From Thermococcus sp. (GTDB taxonomy: Archaea; Methanobacteriota_B; Thermococci; Thermococcales; Thermococcaceae): a stretch of DNA of 64,000 bases. Shown piece after piece: positions 8,571 through 16,543 of the stretch. The position numbers and the translations under genes are program-made. The stretch covers positions 1 through 64,000 of the forward strand of contig NZ_JALVUC010000014.1 in the NCBI RefSeq assembly GCF_027023865.1. The letters are read 5' to 3'. The notes under the pieces were generated by a model. That model was not told the origin of the DNA, ran no database searches, and worked only from the letters and a program-made list of their open reading frames with translations. Positions within the stretch are counted from its first letter, which is position 1; each line of letters opens with the position of its first letter.

Positions 8571-9508
8571 GAGAGTCCGAGATAATCAGCCTCTTTTTCA
8601 GACATCTTCAAAAGCAGGGTGATCTTCCTCTTGGAGACGACGCCGGGGCGATAAGGCTCGATGATGAATGGCTTGTGGCAACCAACGACATGCTGGTCAG
8701 AAAAACGGACGTTCCCGATATAATGACGCCAGAACAGGTCGGTTTTAAAGCGGTGACGATGAACGTGAGCGACGTTGCCGCTATGGGTGCAAGGCCGGTG
8801 GGATTCCTCTTCTCGCTTGGAATTCCCGACGATTTGGGCGCGGGTTATCTTGAAGGAGTAGCAAAGGGAATTGGAAAGGCCCTCGACTTCTATGGCGTTC
8901 CCGTTTTGAGTGCCGACACCAACGAGGCGGATGATTTAATCATCGATGGGATTGCCCTGGGAACGACGAAAAAGCCACTCACTAGGTCAGGGGCAAAGCC
9001 TGGGGAGATAATATGTGCTACTGGGGATCTTGGCAGGGCGCTGGCGGGACTTCTCGCCTGGAGGAAAGGCCTTGAAATTTCTCCTTCCCTGAGGAGGGCA
9101 CTCTACGAGAAGTTTCTGGAGCCTAAGGCGAGGGTCCGCGAGGGGATGGCCCTGAACGGCATTGCCAGCGCGGCAATAGACATCAGCGATGGACTCAGCA
9201 AGGAGCTACACATCCTCTCTAAGATGAGTAACGTTGGAATTGAGATTTATCCCAATAGGTTACCCATCAGAGAGGAGGTTTTTTACGTTGCCAAAGAACT
9301 TGGTGAGGATCCTGTAATGCTCGCCCTCGCCAGCGGGGAGGAGTTTGAGTTGGTCTTTACCCTACCCGAAGGATTCAGTGAAATCCCTGACTTTAACTGC
9401 ACTCCTATCGGAAGAACGCTTAAAGGGGGTGGTGTTTACATTACCACAGAGGAAAAACGGGAGGAGATGCCCCTTTTAGGATGGGAACACTTGGCTAGTC
9501 ATTTATAA
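8567..9508 (+). CDS. thiL: thiamine-monophosphate kinase
   Basis: A 313-residue PurM/AIR-synthase-fold kinase that phosphorylates thiamine monophosphate to the diphosphate cofactor. Family motifs are LGDDAGAI near residue 22, MNVSDVAAMGARP, SADTNEADDL, GDLGRALAG and AAIDISDGLSKEL, the acidic residues of which bind Mg-ATP. The start is a TTG at 8567 that overlaps the EndoQ stop TGA by two bases and lies behind GGGGGTGG, so the two genes are translationally coupled. A terminator is not obvious; the next TATA box is at 9546. Confidence 0.92.
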   Translation: MRESEIISLFFRHLQKQGDLPLGDDAGAIRLDDEWLVATNDMLVRKTDVPDIMTPEQVGFKAVTMNVSDVAAMGARPVGFLFSLGIPDDLGAGYLEGVAKGIGKALDFYGVPVLSADTNEADDLIIDGIALGTTKKPLTRSGAKPGEIICATGDLGRALAGLLAWRKGLEISPSLRRALYEKFLEPKARVREGMALNGIASAAIDISDGLSKELHILSKMSNVGIEIYPNRLPIREEVFYVAKELGEDPVMLALASGEEFELVFTLPEGFSEIPDFNCTPIGRTLKGGGVYITTEEKREEMPLLGWEHLASHL

Positions 9509-9542
9509 CCTCCGAAGCCTGTGTTGGGATAGGTGACCGGAA

Positions 9543-9590
9543 AAGGTTTATAATGCCTCTCAAACTTCAGTGAGTTTGAAGTGTGGCGGG
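9543..9590 (+). promoter_or_regulatory. promoter with overlapping inverted repeats before the flippase remnant
   Basis: AAGGTTTATAATG (about 9544-9555) is a good BRE/TATA. Just downstream, at the predicted transcription start, lie CAAACT (9561-9566) and AGTTTG (9573-9578) as inverted arms, with CTTCA and TGAAG arms overlapping them. The promoter may still drive the glycosyltransferase genes although the first gene is broken. Confidence 0.5.
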
Positions 9591-9917
9591 ATGGTCGTGA
9601 ACGTTGAAGCCCTCATCAACTCAGGCGAGCGTTATCTTGACCTTATGGGAAGCGTCCCGGTACACTACCTTGCCCTCGCCATTTTAAGCTGCTATCTCAG
9701 CGTTGTGTTATACGCTTTGAGATGGAAGGTTATTTTGAGGGGGACCGGAGACGACGTTGGGTTCATAAGGCTCCTCAAGAAGGTTCCTCTGCCCATTTCA
9801 ACGGCCAGTGTGATCTACGAGATAATCCATTTGGAGATTCAGGCGGTCTTTGTGGTTCCGGTTACACTCACAGAGAGGTTTGTGTCTACGTTCAGAGCAC
9901 CGTGGTCGGGATGGTAG
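9591..9917 (+). pseudogene. remnant of a flippase-like UPF0104/TIGR00374 membrane protein gene
   Basis: The reading frame encodes about 108 residues, whereas the family is about 330 long. The first part (YLALAILSCYLSVVLYALRWKV and a basic tail near FIRLLK) looks like the N-terminal helices of lysylphosphatidylglycerol-synthase-like flippase proteins (UPF0104). It then jumps to KVPLPISTASVIYE, which resembles a stretch that lies some tens of residues further on in intact members, so an internal piece appears lost. The C-terminal two thirds are absent. These proteins often neighbour glycosyltransferases of lipid-linked glycan pathways, as here. It could instead be a short two-helix membrane protein, but the junction favours decay. 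Confidence 0.6.
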
Positions 9918-9945
9918 TCATGTCCTCTTCCGGAGGGGCTGAAAT

Positions 9946-11097
9946 ATGGAGAGCCTTAAAATCGCGCTCGTGAGCGACTGGTACTATCCCAAGCTCGGCG
10001 GTGTTGCCGTCCACATACATGACCTCGCATTGAATCTCCGCCGTCTCGGCCATGAGGTTGATATAATAACGAACAACCTCCCCACTGGAAGAGAGAACGA
10101 ACTTTGGGAGGCAGAGGTGGGTCTTGTCAAAGTGCCCGGCCACGTTGTCAAAGACGTTGGGGTAAACGCCACAGTTCTCTCCCACAATGCCCGAATTTTA
10201 GAACCCTACCTCAGGGACTATGATGTGGTTCACGGCCAGCACGCCTTCACCCCCCTTGCCCTCAAGGCAGTATCCCTAGCGAGAAAGCTTGGACAGGCTT
10301 CGATCATTACAACCCACAGCATAGACCTCGAGAACACCCAATACCTTAGGGCGGCCGCGAGAGTTACATTTCCCTATTTCAAATATTACCTTATGAACCC
10401 CCACAGGATCATCGCCGTCAGTAAGGCATCCAAGCTCTTCATAAAGAAGTTCACTGATGTTCCGGTAGATGTTGTCTACAACGGCATAAACACGTCTATG
10501 TTTCACGACGGATGGAACAAGGACGAGCTCCGAGAGGAGCTTGGATTGGGGGATGGACCCCTGATCCTCTACGTTGGGAGGTTGGAACCTCGTAAGGGCG
10601 TCAACGTCCTTGTTTCAGCTATGAGGTGGATCGATGGGACCCTCTTGGTGGTTGGTAATGGAAACATGCTCCCCCTCCTCCGTAGTGAGGCTAAGATGCT
10701 TGGCGTCTCCGAGAGGGTTCGCTTCATGGGAACGGTTGAGTATGGACTCCTCCCTAGAATTTACGGGGCTAGCGATGTTTTCGTTCTCCCGAGCCTCAGT
10801 GAGGCCTTCGGCATAGTTCTCCTCGAGGCTATGTCCTCCGGTGTTCCGACCGTGGGGACAACCGTTGGTGGCATCCCGGAGATAATTGACAGATGCGGCC
10901 TTCTCGTTCCGCCCGGTGACGCTCGCAAACTCGCAGAGGCCGTGAACATGATACTGGACAACAAGAGCCTTGCTAAAAAGCTGGGTCGCTTGGGAAGGGA
11001 GAGGGTAGAGGAGATTTACAGCTGGAACGTCATAGTCAGAAGAACCGTCTCAATATACAAGGAAGTTCTTGGGGGAGGTGAAAGCAGTGGGCACTAA
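9946..11097 (+). CDS. GT4-family glycosyltransferase (GT-B fold)
   Basis: A 383-residue retaining glycosyltransferase. The N-terminal domain starts with IALVSDWYYPKLGGVAVHIHDLA, the usual GT4 acceptor-side glycine loop. The C-terminal domain has LILYVGRLEPRKGVNVL and the EX7E motif in SEAFGIVLLEAMSSGVP. It probably transfers a sugar from a nucleotide- or polyprenol-linked donor to a lipid or glycan at the cytoplasmic face of the membrane. The closest functional groups are phosphatidylinositol mannosyltransferase-like enzymes, but the acceptor cannot be read. The start follows CGGAGGGGCTG. Its last bases overlap the deacetylase gene, indicating one operon for glycan modification. Confidence 0.85.
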   Translation: MESLKIALVSDWYYPKLGGVAVHIHDLALNLRRLGHEVDIITNNLPTGRENELWEAEVGLVKVPGHVVKDVGVNATVLSHNARILEPYLRDYDVVHGQHAFTPLALKAVSLARKLGQASIITTHSIDLENTQYLRAAARVTFPYFKYYLMNPHRIIAVSKASKLFIKKFTDVPVDVVYNGINTSMFHDGWNKDELREELGLGDGPLILYVGRLEPRKGVNVLVSAMRWIDGTLLVVGNGNMLPLLRSEAKMLGVSERVRFMGTVEYGLLPRIYGASDVFVLPSLSEAFGIVLLEAMSSGVPTVGTTVGGIPEIIDRCGLLVPPGDARKLAEAVNMILDNKSLAKKLGRLGRERVEEIYSWNVIVRRTVSIYKEVLGGGESSGH

Positions 11098-11797
11098 GGT
11101 TATACTCTCCTTTGACGTGGAGCACGACTGTCCACCGTTTGCTGAGACTCGAAGGGGGATGGAATGGGGTCTGCCAAAGGTTATGTCCCTCCTTGAGCGG
11201 AAGGGAATCAGGGGGACCTTTCTCTTTACCGGTAGGATGGCTGAGGAGTTTCCGGAGCTTGCCGAGAGGGCCGCGAAGAGGCACGAACTTGGCTGTCACG
11301 GCCTTGAACACGAGCGCTTCGACAGACTGAACACTGAAGAGACGAGGAGACGGCTGATGGAAGCGATGCGCATCCTGTCTGATTTTGGAAAAGTCGTTTC
11401 CTTCCGCGCCCCAAACTTCCAGTTCCCGGATGAGTACTATCCAATCCTCCGTGAAGTTGGTTTTCTGGTTGATTCAACGAAGGCAAAGCACAAGGGGTGG
11501 AAGAAGGGGGTGACAAAGATAGGGGAAATCCTAGAGATTCCAGCCACCACGACGTCCATTGTCACGAGGCTACCCTGGGTAATTCAGGAGAGGTTCCATA
11601 AAAAATTTGAGAGCCCCATCGTCTACATCTTCCACCCCTGGGAGTTCGTGAGGATGCCTAAGCATTTGAGGCCAGACTGCTGGTTTGGAACGGGTGATGG
11701 GGCCTTTAAAAAGCTCGAGGCCCTTATAGACTATCACCTAAAGGGGGGTGCCGAGTTCATCACCCTCAGGGACATGGTTGGCGACCCCAACGTTTAA
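11087..11797 (+). CDS. polysaccharide deacetylase (NodB homology domain)
   Basis: A 236-residue carbohydrate esterase-4-like protein. Metal-binding and catalytic motifs are ILSFDVEHD near the start, GCHGLEHERF around residue 70, FRAPNFQFP around 105 and IFHPWEF near 183. It should remove N-acetyl groups from an amino-sugar glycan. There is no signal peptide, so it probably acts on a cytoplasmic precursor such as a lipid-linked sugar, fitting the upstream GT4 gene. The reading frame reaches back to a TTG at 11069, but the GTG at 11087 follows GGGGGAGGTGAAAGCA, is well spaced and overlaps the glycosyltransferase stop by 11 bases. Confidence 0.85.
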   Translation: MGTKVILSFDVEHDCPPFAETRRGMEWGLPKVMSLLERKGIRGTFLFTGRMAEEFPELAERAAKRHELGCHGLEHERFDRLNTEETRRRLMEAMRILSDFGKVVSFRAPNFQFPDEYYPILREVGFLVDSTKAKHKGWKKGVTKIGEILEIPATTTSIVTRLPWVIQERFHKKFESPIVYIFHPWEFVRMPKHLRPDCWFGTGDGAFKKLEALIDYHLKGGAEFITLRDMVGDPNV

Positions 11798-11831
11798 ACC
11801 CTCCGCGGATAAACTACATCTCGGTGAGAGT

Positions 11832-12878
11832 ATGCGCGAGGCGATGTACTGGGAGCCTTTGGAGAATGGCCGGGTGCGGTGCAAACTTTGCCCCCTTAAC
11901 TGCATCATAGACGAGGGGCAGAGGGGCTCCTGTAGGGTGAGGAAGAACATTGGTGGAAAACTCTACACTCTCAACTACGGCAAGGTCTCGGCCATAGCGG
12001 CTGATCCGGTGGAGAAGAAGCCGCTCTTTCACTTCTGGCCCGGTTCCTGCGCTCTCTCGGTAGCCACCATCGGCTGCAACATGCACTGCAAGCACTGTCA
12101 GAACTGGGAGATAAGCCAGTCGGATGAGAGCTTTCCTTACCTCCATGATATGAGTCCAGAGATGATTGTGGAGATGGCGAAGCGCTACGGATGTGAGAGC
12201 ATAGCCTATACCTACAACGAACCTGTCATCTGGTATGAGTTCGTTCTAGACACAGCAAAGCTCGCTCGGAAGGAGGGAATTCACAACCTCCTCATAACCA
12301 ATGGCTACATCAACGAGGAACCCTTCAGGGGGCTTGCACCCTACATCGACGCAATGAACATAGACGTCAAAGCCTTCAGCGACGACTTCTACATGAAGAT
12401 AGTGAGTGTTCCAAGCGGTGAGCCGAGCAGGAAAACCGCAGTAATAGCGAAGAAGGACTACGGAATTCACGTCGAGCTGACCTACCTTATAATCCCGACA
12501 CTCAACGATAAAGAAGAGGAAATCCGCACCTTCGCCCGTTGGGTTGTTGAAAACCTGGGCGACGATACTCCAGTCCACTTCTCGCGCTTCTTCCCGCACT
12601 ACATGCTCAACCATCTCCCGCCGACGTCGTTAGAGACTGTGGAGATGGCCTACCGCGTGGCTAAAGAAGAGGGCCTGACGTTCGTCTACGTCGGCAACGT
12701 TCCGGGTCATCCCGGGGAGAGCACTTTCTGCCCTAGGTGTGGCAAACCTTTAATAGTCCGCGATGGATTTGAGATAACCGAGTACAACATTGAGAACGGG
12801 AAGTGCAAATACTGTGGTGAGCCCGTTCCCATCGTTGGCACCTATCTCAAAAAGCGATATAACGGCATGTGGTGGTGA
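11832..12878 (+). CDS. amrS: AmmeMemoRadiSam-system radical SAM enzyme
   Basis: A 348-residue radical SAM enzyme. It has the [4Fe-4S] motif CNMHCKHC near residue 82, an extra N-terminal cysteine group (CKLCPLNC and a later C), and a C-terminal zinc-ribbon-like CPRCGKP with CKYCGEP. This architecture matches AmrS/pyruvate-formate-lyase-activating-enzyme-like proteins encoded near AMMECR1 and MEMO genes. Those partners are not in this window. The substrate is unknown; the family is proposed to act on a protein or nucleic-acid methylene group. An upstream extension to 11748 overlaps the deacetylase gene; the ATG at 11832 follows CGGTGAGAGT and is preferred. Confidence 0.82.
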   Translation: MREAMYWEPLENGRVRCKLCPLNCIIDEGQRGSCRVRKNIGGKLYTLNYGKVSAIAADPVEKKPLFHFWPGSCALSVATIGCNMHCKHCQNWEISQSDESFPYLHDMSPEMIVEMAKRYGCESIAYTYNEPVIWYEFVLDTAKLARKEGIHNLLITNGYINEEPFRGLAPYIDAMNIDVKAFSDDFYMKIVSVPSGEPSRKTAVIAKKDYGIHVELTYLIIPTLNDKEEEIRTFARWVVENLGDDTPVHFSRFFPHYMLNHLPPTSLETVEMAYRVAKEEGLTFVYVGNVPGHPGESTFCPRCGKPLIVRDGFEITEYNIENGKCKYCGEPVPIVGTYLKKRYNGMWW

Positions 12879-12880
12879 AA

Positions 12881-13711
12881 TTGGACGAAATTGAGGTTAT
12901 TTTCTATATCGAGGGCCTTGGCAATGACAAGAAAGTTTTAGAAAGCGCTCTAAGGGAGACCGCTGAGAGCCTGAGAAATGAAGATGGTGTCAGAGTAAAC
13001 TACGTGAACGTTGAAGACATACTTGAGGATCCTGAGAATGAACTCCTCCCATACTCGGGGGTTATAGAGGCAGGAATCACAGGAAGCCTTGAGTCGCTCA
13101 TCCGCCTGGCTATCCGCTATGCTCCAGCAGCCGTTGAAGTCACCCTTCCGCCCAAGGTAGAGGTTAAAAGTGAGGAGCTGTCCAAACTCCTTGGACTGGT
13201 CTCTTACATGATGGGAGAGCTTATGAATCAGTTTGGACCTCTCGCGGCTTACCCAGATTTTAGTGAACTTCCCGAACCGAAGATTGGCTACGAAAGGGAG
13301 GAAATCGAGGAGCTTGTAATCGGTGACAGGAACGTGTTATATCGCTTTGTCATTGAGATTTTTGGGGATGACGTTGAGAAGGCCCAGAAGGATTTCACAA
13401 AAGCCCTGAAGTATGAGGGTTGCCGCATAAACAAGCTGGTTTCCAAGGTGCAGGGAGAGAACGAGAGTGGCAGGAAATACATCCTCGTGGCCACAGAACT
13501 ACTCTCGGATGTTGAGACAATGTTTCAGCTGACTGCAAAGTACGCCCCAGTTGCAATATCCGTCATCGAGCCCGACTACGTTGACATAACCACCTCGGAA
13601 CTCCAGGGAATACTATCCGACATCGCAGGTTTTTCCCATGAACTCGTCATGCGGCCGGTGAAGAAGAGAATCATGGAAACGAAGAACACGGAGTTCAAGC
13701 TCAATCCCTAA
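12881..13711 (+). CDS. unassigned protein built from two repeated domains
   Basis: About 276 residues; I do not recognise the family. The two halves are clearly related: YAPAAVEVTLPPKVEVKSEEL with a following helix in the first half aligns with YAPVAISVIEPDYVDITTSEL in the second, and each half starts with a strand (IEVIFYIEG, YRFVIEIFG) and a helix. This looks like an internal duplication of a ~125-residue alpha/beta domain. It is soluble and acidic. The start is uncertain: GTG codons at 12869-12877 overlap the AmrS stop, while the TTG at 12881 has GGTGGTG just upstream and is chosen. The overlap with amrS suggests co-transcription. Confidence 0.65.
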   Translation: MDEIEVIFYIEGLGNDKKVLESALRETAESLRNEDGVRVNYVNVEDILEDPENELLPYSGVIEAGITGSLESLIRLAIRYAPAAVEVTLPPKVEVKSEELSKLLGLVSYMMGELMNQFGPLAAYPDFSELPEPKIGYEREEIEELVIGDRNVLYRFVIEIFGDDVEKAQKDFTKALKYEGCRINKLVSKVQGENESGRKYILVATELLSDVETMFQLTAKYAPVAISVIEPDYVDITTSELQGILSDIAGFSHELVMRPVKKRIMETKNTEFKLNP

Positions 13712-13818
13712 AGCTATTATCGTCAAAAGGCGAAATTCATATAGGCATTTAATTAAGCTTCCTTTTATTTTTACGGCAATGAGCGAGCTTTTTTTGGACA
13801 GAGAAAGGGTCTGAAAGC

Positions 13819-13831
13819 GAAAAGTATATAT
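13819..13831 (+). promoter_or_regulatory. strong BRE/TATA promoter of the S-layer gene
   Basis: CGAAAAG followed by TATATA forms a near-consensus archaeal BRE/TATA element. Transcription should start about 25 bases downstream, near 13852, leaving a leader of roughly 60 bases before the ATG at 13914. A T-run (GCTTTTTTT, 13788-13796) upstream probably ends transcripts of the preceding gene. The rest of 13712-13818 is A/T rich and holds no gene I can support. Confidence 0.75.
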
Positions 13832-13878
13832 ACCCCCACCGCTCAGCAACTACTGACAACACATGTTAGACCATACTA

Positions 13879-13905
13879 GGGCGTAAGCCCAAAGCTAAGG
13901 AGGTG
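13879..13905 (+). promoter_or_regulatory. S-layer mRNA leader: GNRA-loop hairpin followed by a consensus ribosome site
   Basis: GGGC (13879-13882) and GCCC (13887-13890) pair around GTAA, a GNRA tetraloop in RNA. Seven bases later comes AAGGAGGTG (13897-13905), a perfect match to the 16S 3' end, eight bases before the ATG. The hairpin may protect the 5' end or space the ribosome site of a very highly expressed mRNA. Confidence 0.55.
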
Positions 13906-13913
13906 TATGGGAA

Positions 13914-15716
13914 ATGAAAGTGAAGAAGATCGCGGCGCTCGTAGTTGGTGCCGCTATGGTTGGAGCCACCATCGGCTTTGCCAGCGCCCAGCCGACCGTT
14001 CCAAACATACCAAAGGGCTTCTTTGTTAAAAACGGACAGCCGAACGTTAAAATCGTAGTCGGCAGCCAGGGAGCTGCTATGGACGTTGCCAGTGCCGCTG
14101 ACATTGCAGTCGCCTTGGGAACCCTTCTCTACACCGAGAAGAATGTCAGCGTTACGAACACCAGTGTGGTTGTCAAACAGGACACCGCTTACAACCCGCC
14201 CAACATCCCGGTGTTTGACAACACCTACAAGGGCAACTACCAAGTCGGGGAGAACCTCGCCAACGTTCCCAACTGGTGGAACGGAGGATTCGACTCCAAC
14301 GGCAACCCCATCTTCAACGCCAACTTCTCCAGCTCGGCTTGGGCTGGTGGCGTTTTCACCAACGGATGGAACGTCCTCGTCCCAAGTGGCATTGAGTGGA
14401 AGAGTGGCAATTACTGGGTTGATCCGAACGGCAACGTTCACAACGCCAATGATGTTTACCTCCACTACAACATCCACATAGGGAAGGTTGAACTTAAGCA
14501 GATAGCTGAGGACAATGTGGACTTCACCAACATCGATGACTTCAACACGTTCACCCTCGTCGTTGACGACGTCGTTGCCAACGTCAGCTTTAGCCTCAAC
14601 GCCTATAATGCATCTGTGTACGACCCCGTCCTTGGTGAGGTTGGAACCACCTACACCCTAAGCGACCTCCAGCCTTCAGGCTACAGCCTATACCAGAGCG
14701 GTGTTATCTCGGGCGTTACTGTTGGGGACACCCTCAACCTCTTTGGAAAGACCGTCAAGATCCTTGACATCCAGAACAACAGCATCGAGTACGGCAACGA
14801 CTGGGGCGCCACCTACATCAACGCCGGTACTAGCAAGGCCTTTGGCAACTACACCGTCAAGGTTCTCGATATCGACGTTAACCAGATCAAGGCCCTCCTT
14901 GAGATATCCGGCCCCGCCGGGAGCTGGAAGATCACACTCAACAAGGGGCAAACTTGGACCTCACCTGACAACGGCATAAGGGTCACCCTCGACGACACCT
15001 TCATCGGTATCGGCGGTACCACCAGTGCGGAGGTTTCAGTCCAGACCAACATAAACTACATCCAGAACGGCCAGGAATTCATCCCAGGATGGATAGCCGA
15101 GTTCGGCGTCCAGAACGACAAGCTCATGTGGTTTGCCCTCAAGAACGAGAACCAGCTTACTGGAAACGAAATCAACCTCTTCAACACCTACATCATGAAG
15201 TACAGCGCCAACATTATGGAGAAGCAGAACCCGAGCAACGACAAGACCTATGCCGCCATGAGTGCCTACGTTACAATTAACCCGATAAAGCCGCAGTACA
15301 CCACCCAGACCCTTAATGTCGGTGACACCCTTGGTGGCTGGACCATTGACCAGATAACAGCCACGCCCAACCCGGCTCAGGCCGCCGTCGTCAGCAAGGT
15401 CACCACTCCGATAACCGTCCTTGACACCGAGGTTATGAAAGAGGGACTCAACAAGGTTGACAGCAACCTCATCCTTATCGGTGGTCCGGTCGTTAACAGC
15501 GTCACCGCTGCCCTCGCTGACAAGCTCGGAATCCCGGCCAACTACACCGGCTGGAAGAGCAAGTACGGCACCGGCGCCAGCAGTGGTGTTGTTCTCTACA
15601 AGGCCCAGTGCCCGACCATCGGCGGTTACGGAGTTGTCCTCGTCGCTGGTACCGACAGGCAGGGCACCAAGGCCGCTGCCGAGGCTCTTATGGAGTACCT
15701 CGCTGGCCTTCACTGA
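13914..15716 (+). CDS. S-layer protein
   Basis: A 600-residue secreted surface protein matching the Thermococcus S-layer protein in length and layout. A signal peptide (basic MKVKK, hydrophobic core, cleavage near FASA-Q at about residue 26) is followed by the N-terminal S-layer domain, which begins with KNGQPNVKIVVGS, and a beta-rich body with many N-glycosylation sequons (NVS, NTS, NFS). The C-terminal S-layer domain holds NLILIGGPVVNSV and ends in GTDRQGTKAAAEALMEYLAGLH-type sequence. It assembles into the paracrystalline cell envelope. Codon use is strongly biased to C-ending codons, as in highly expressed genes, and it has its own promoter, consensus ribosome site and hairpin terminator. 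Confidence 0.93.
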   Translation: MKVKKIAALVVGAAMVGATIGFASAQPTVPNIPKGFFVKNGQPNVKIVVGSQGAAMDVASAADIAVALGTLLYTEKNVSVTNTSVVVKQDTAYNPPNIPVFDNTYKGNYQVGENLANVPNWWNGGFDSNGNPIFNANFSSSAWAGGVFTNGWNVLVPSGIEWKSGNYWVDPNGNVHNANDVYLHYNIHIGKVELKQIAEDNVDFTNIDDFNTFTLVVDDVVANVSFSLNAYNASVYDPVLGEVGTTYTLSDLQPSGYSLYQSGVISGVTVGDTLNLFGKTVKILDIQNNSIEYGNDWGATYINAGTSKAFGNYTVKVLDIDVNQIKALLEISGPAGSWKITLNKGQTWTSPDNGIRVTLDDTFIGIGGTTSAEVSVQTNINYIQNGQEFIPGWIAEFGVQNDKLMWFALKNENQLTGNEINLFNTYIMKYSANIMEKQNPSNDKTYAAMSAYVTINPIKPQYTTQTLNVGDTLGGWTIDQITATPNPAQAAVVSKVTTPITVLDTEVMKEGLNKVDSNLILIGGPVVNSVTAALADKLGIPANYTGWKSKYGTGASSGVVLYKAQCPTIGGYGVVLVAGTDRQGTKAAAEALMEYLAGLH

Positions 15717-15727
15717 AGGCCTTTTTT
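15705..15727 (+). terminator. hairpin plus T-run terminator of the S-layer gene
   Basis: GGCCTTCA (15705-15712) and TGAAGGCC (15714-15721) are perfect inverted arms overlapping the stop codon, followed by six T (15722-15727). This resembles a bacterial-style intrinsic terminator and would limit read-through into the next gene. Confidence 0.75.
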
Positions 15728-15769
15728 CTTCCTCCTTTAGTTCTCACAGCGTTCTCGGGAGGTCTCAAG

Positions 15770-16543
15770 GTGTCGAGGAGGACACTTCTTGCCCTGCTGA
15801 TTGCAGTTCTCATCTTAGTCCCTGCCGGCTACATTTCATACGGCTACAGTCAGTACAGTAAAGTGGTTTCAGTTCCAGAAAACGCATCAACTGCCACGTA
15901 CGTTGTGATTAACCTCCCCAATGGAAGCTTTTTATCGATGACTCCCAGGGAATACGCCAACCTGACCCTTCATGGGTTCAAACCCCCCGCGGGTTCGAGG
16001 GGTTACCTAATCAACGTTACTGGAACGCTCACCGGAATCCCACCGGTTGATGTTAACCTCACCATGCTGGCCCCATACAAGCGCTTCACGATAGTTATTG
16101 GAAGTCCAAGTGTTAAGGTCTGCTCTTCAAATCCTGCGGAGTTTATTGGAAGCTGCTCCGAACGCACCGCGGCGGTCACGGAGATAAGCGCCCTCACCTC
16201 GACACTGTTCAAGAGGTACTACTACTGGCAGGCCATTAAACAGGGCATGAACAATGCCAGTGCCAAACAGTACGCCTATGAACAGACGATGAGAAGGTAC
16301 GACATCAGGTATCTCTCTTTCTTGACAAAGGTAGATATAGGCCTAGGAAGGCTTGGAAACAAGAACCATTTAGTTGTGGTTCTTCTCGGTCCAGCCGAGG
16401 GTGCAACCAAGAATGTTATTTTGATCCCGAGAAGGGGCACCATAATACTCGAGGGCCGCTCTGACAGCACGCTCCGTGCGGAGGTTGCACTCATAGAGCA
16501 CATACTTAACTTCAAATGGCCCCAGAACACGACAAAGAAGTGA
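15770..16543 (+). CDS. membrane-anchored extracellular protein next to the S-layer gene
   Basis: A 257-residue protein starting with a short basic segment (SRR) and one hydrophobic helix (TLLALLIAVLILVPAGYISYGY), then an extracellular domain with several N-glycosylation sequons (NAS, NGS, NLT, NVT, NTT). No catalytic family is recognised. Two cysteines (VCSSN and GSCSE) lie close together and could form a disulfide. The GTG at 15770 with GGGAGGTCT upstream is the start; the frame is open further upstream but overlaps the S-layer gene. Because it follows the S-layer gene by only 53 bases it may be made at a lower level by read-through, and could anchor or process the surface layer. That role is inference. 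Confidence 0.6.
   Translation: MSRRTLLALLIAVLILVPAGYISYGYSQYSKVVSVPENASTATYVVINLPNGSFLSMTPREYANLTLHGFKPPAGSRGYLINVTGTLTGIPPVDVNLTMLAPYKRFTIVIGSPSVKVCSSNPAEFIGSCSERTAAVTEISALTSTLFKRYYYWQAIKQGMNNASAKQYAYEQTMRRYDIRYLSFLTKVDIGLGRLGNKNHLVVVLLGPAEGATKNVILIPRRGTIILEGRSDSTLRAEVALIEHILNFKWPQNTTKK

Noticed and set aside
13863-13886. Seven-codon upstream frame in the S-layer leader as a regulatory peptide
   Set aside because: No ribosome site precedes it and a frame of this size is expected by chance; mentioned only as part of the leader.
15036-15713. 225-codon minus-strand frame inside the S-layer gene
   Set aside because: Mirror of strongly biased S-layer codons; no promoter or ribosome site and a Val/Gly/Asp-rich product.
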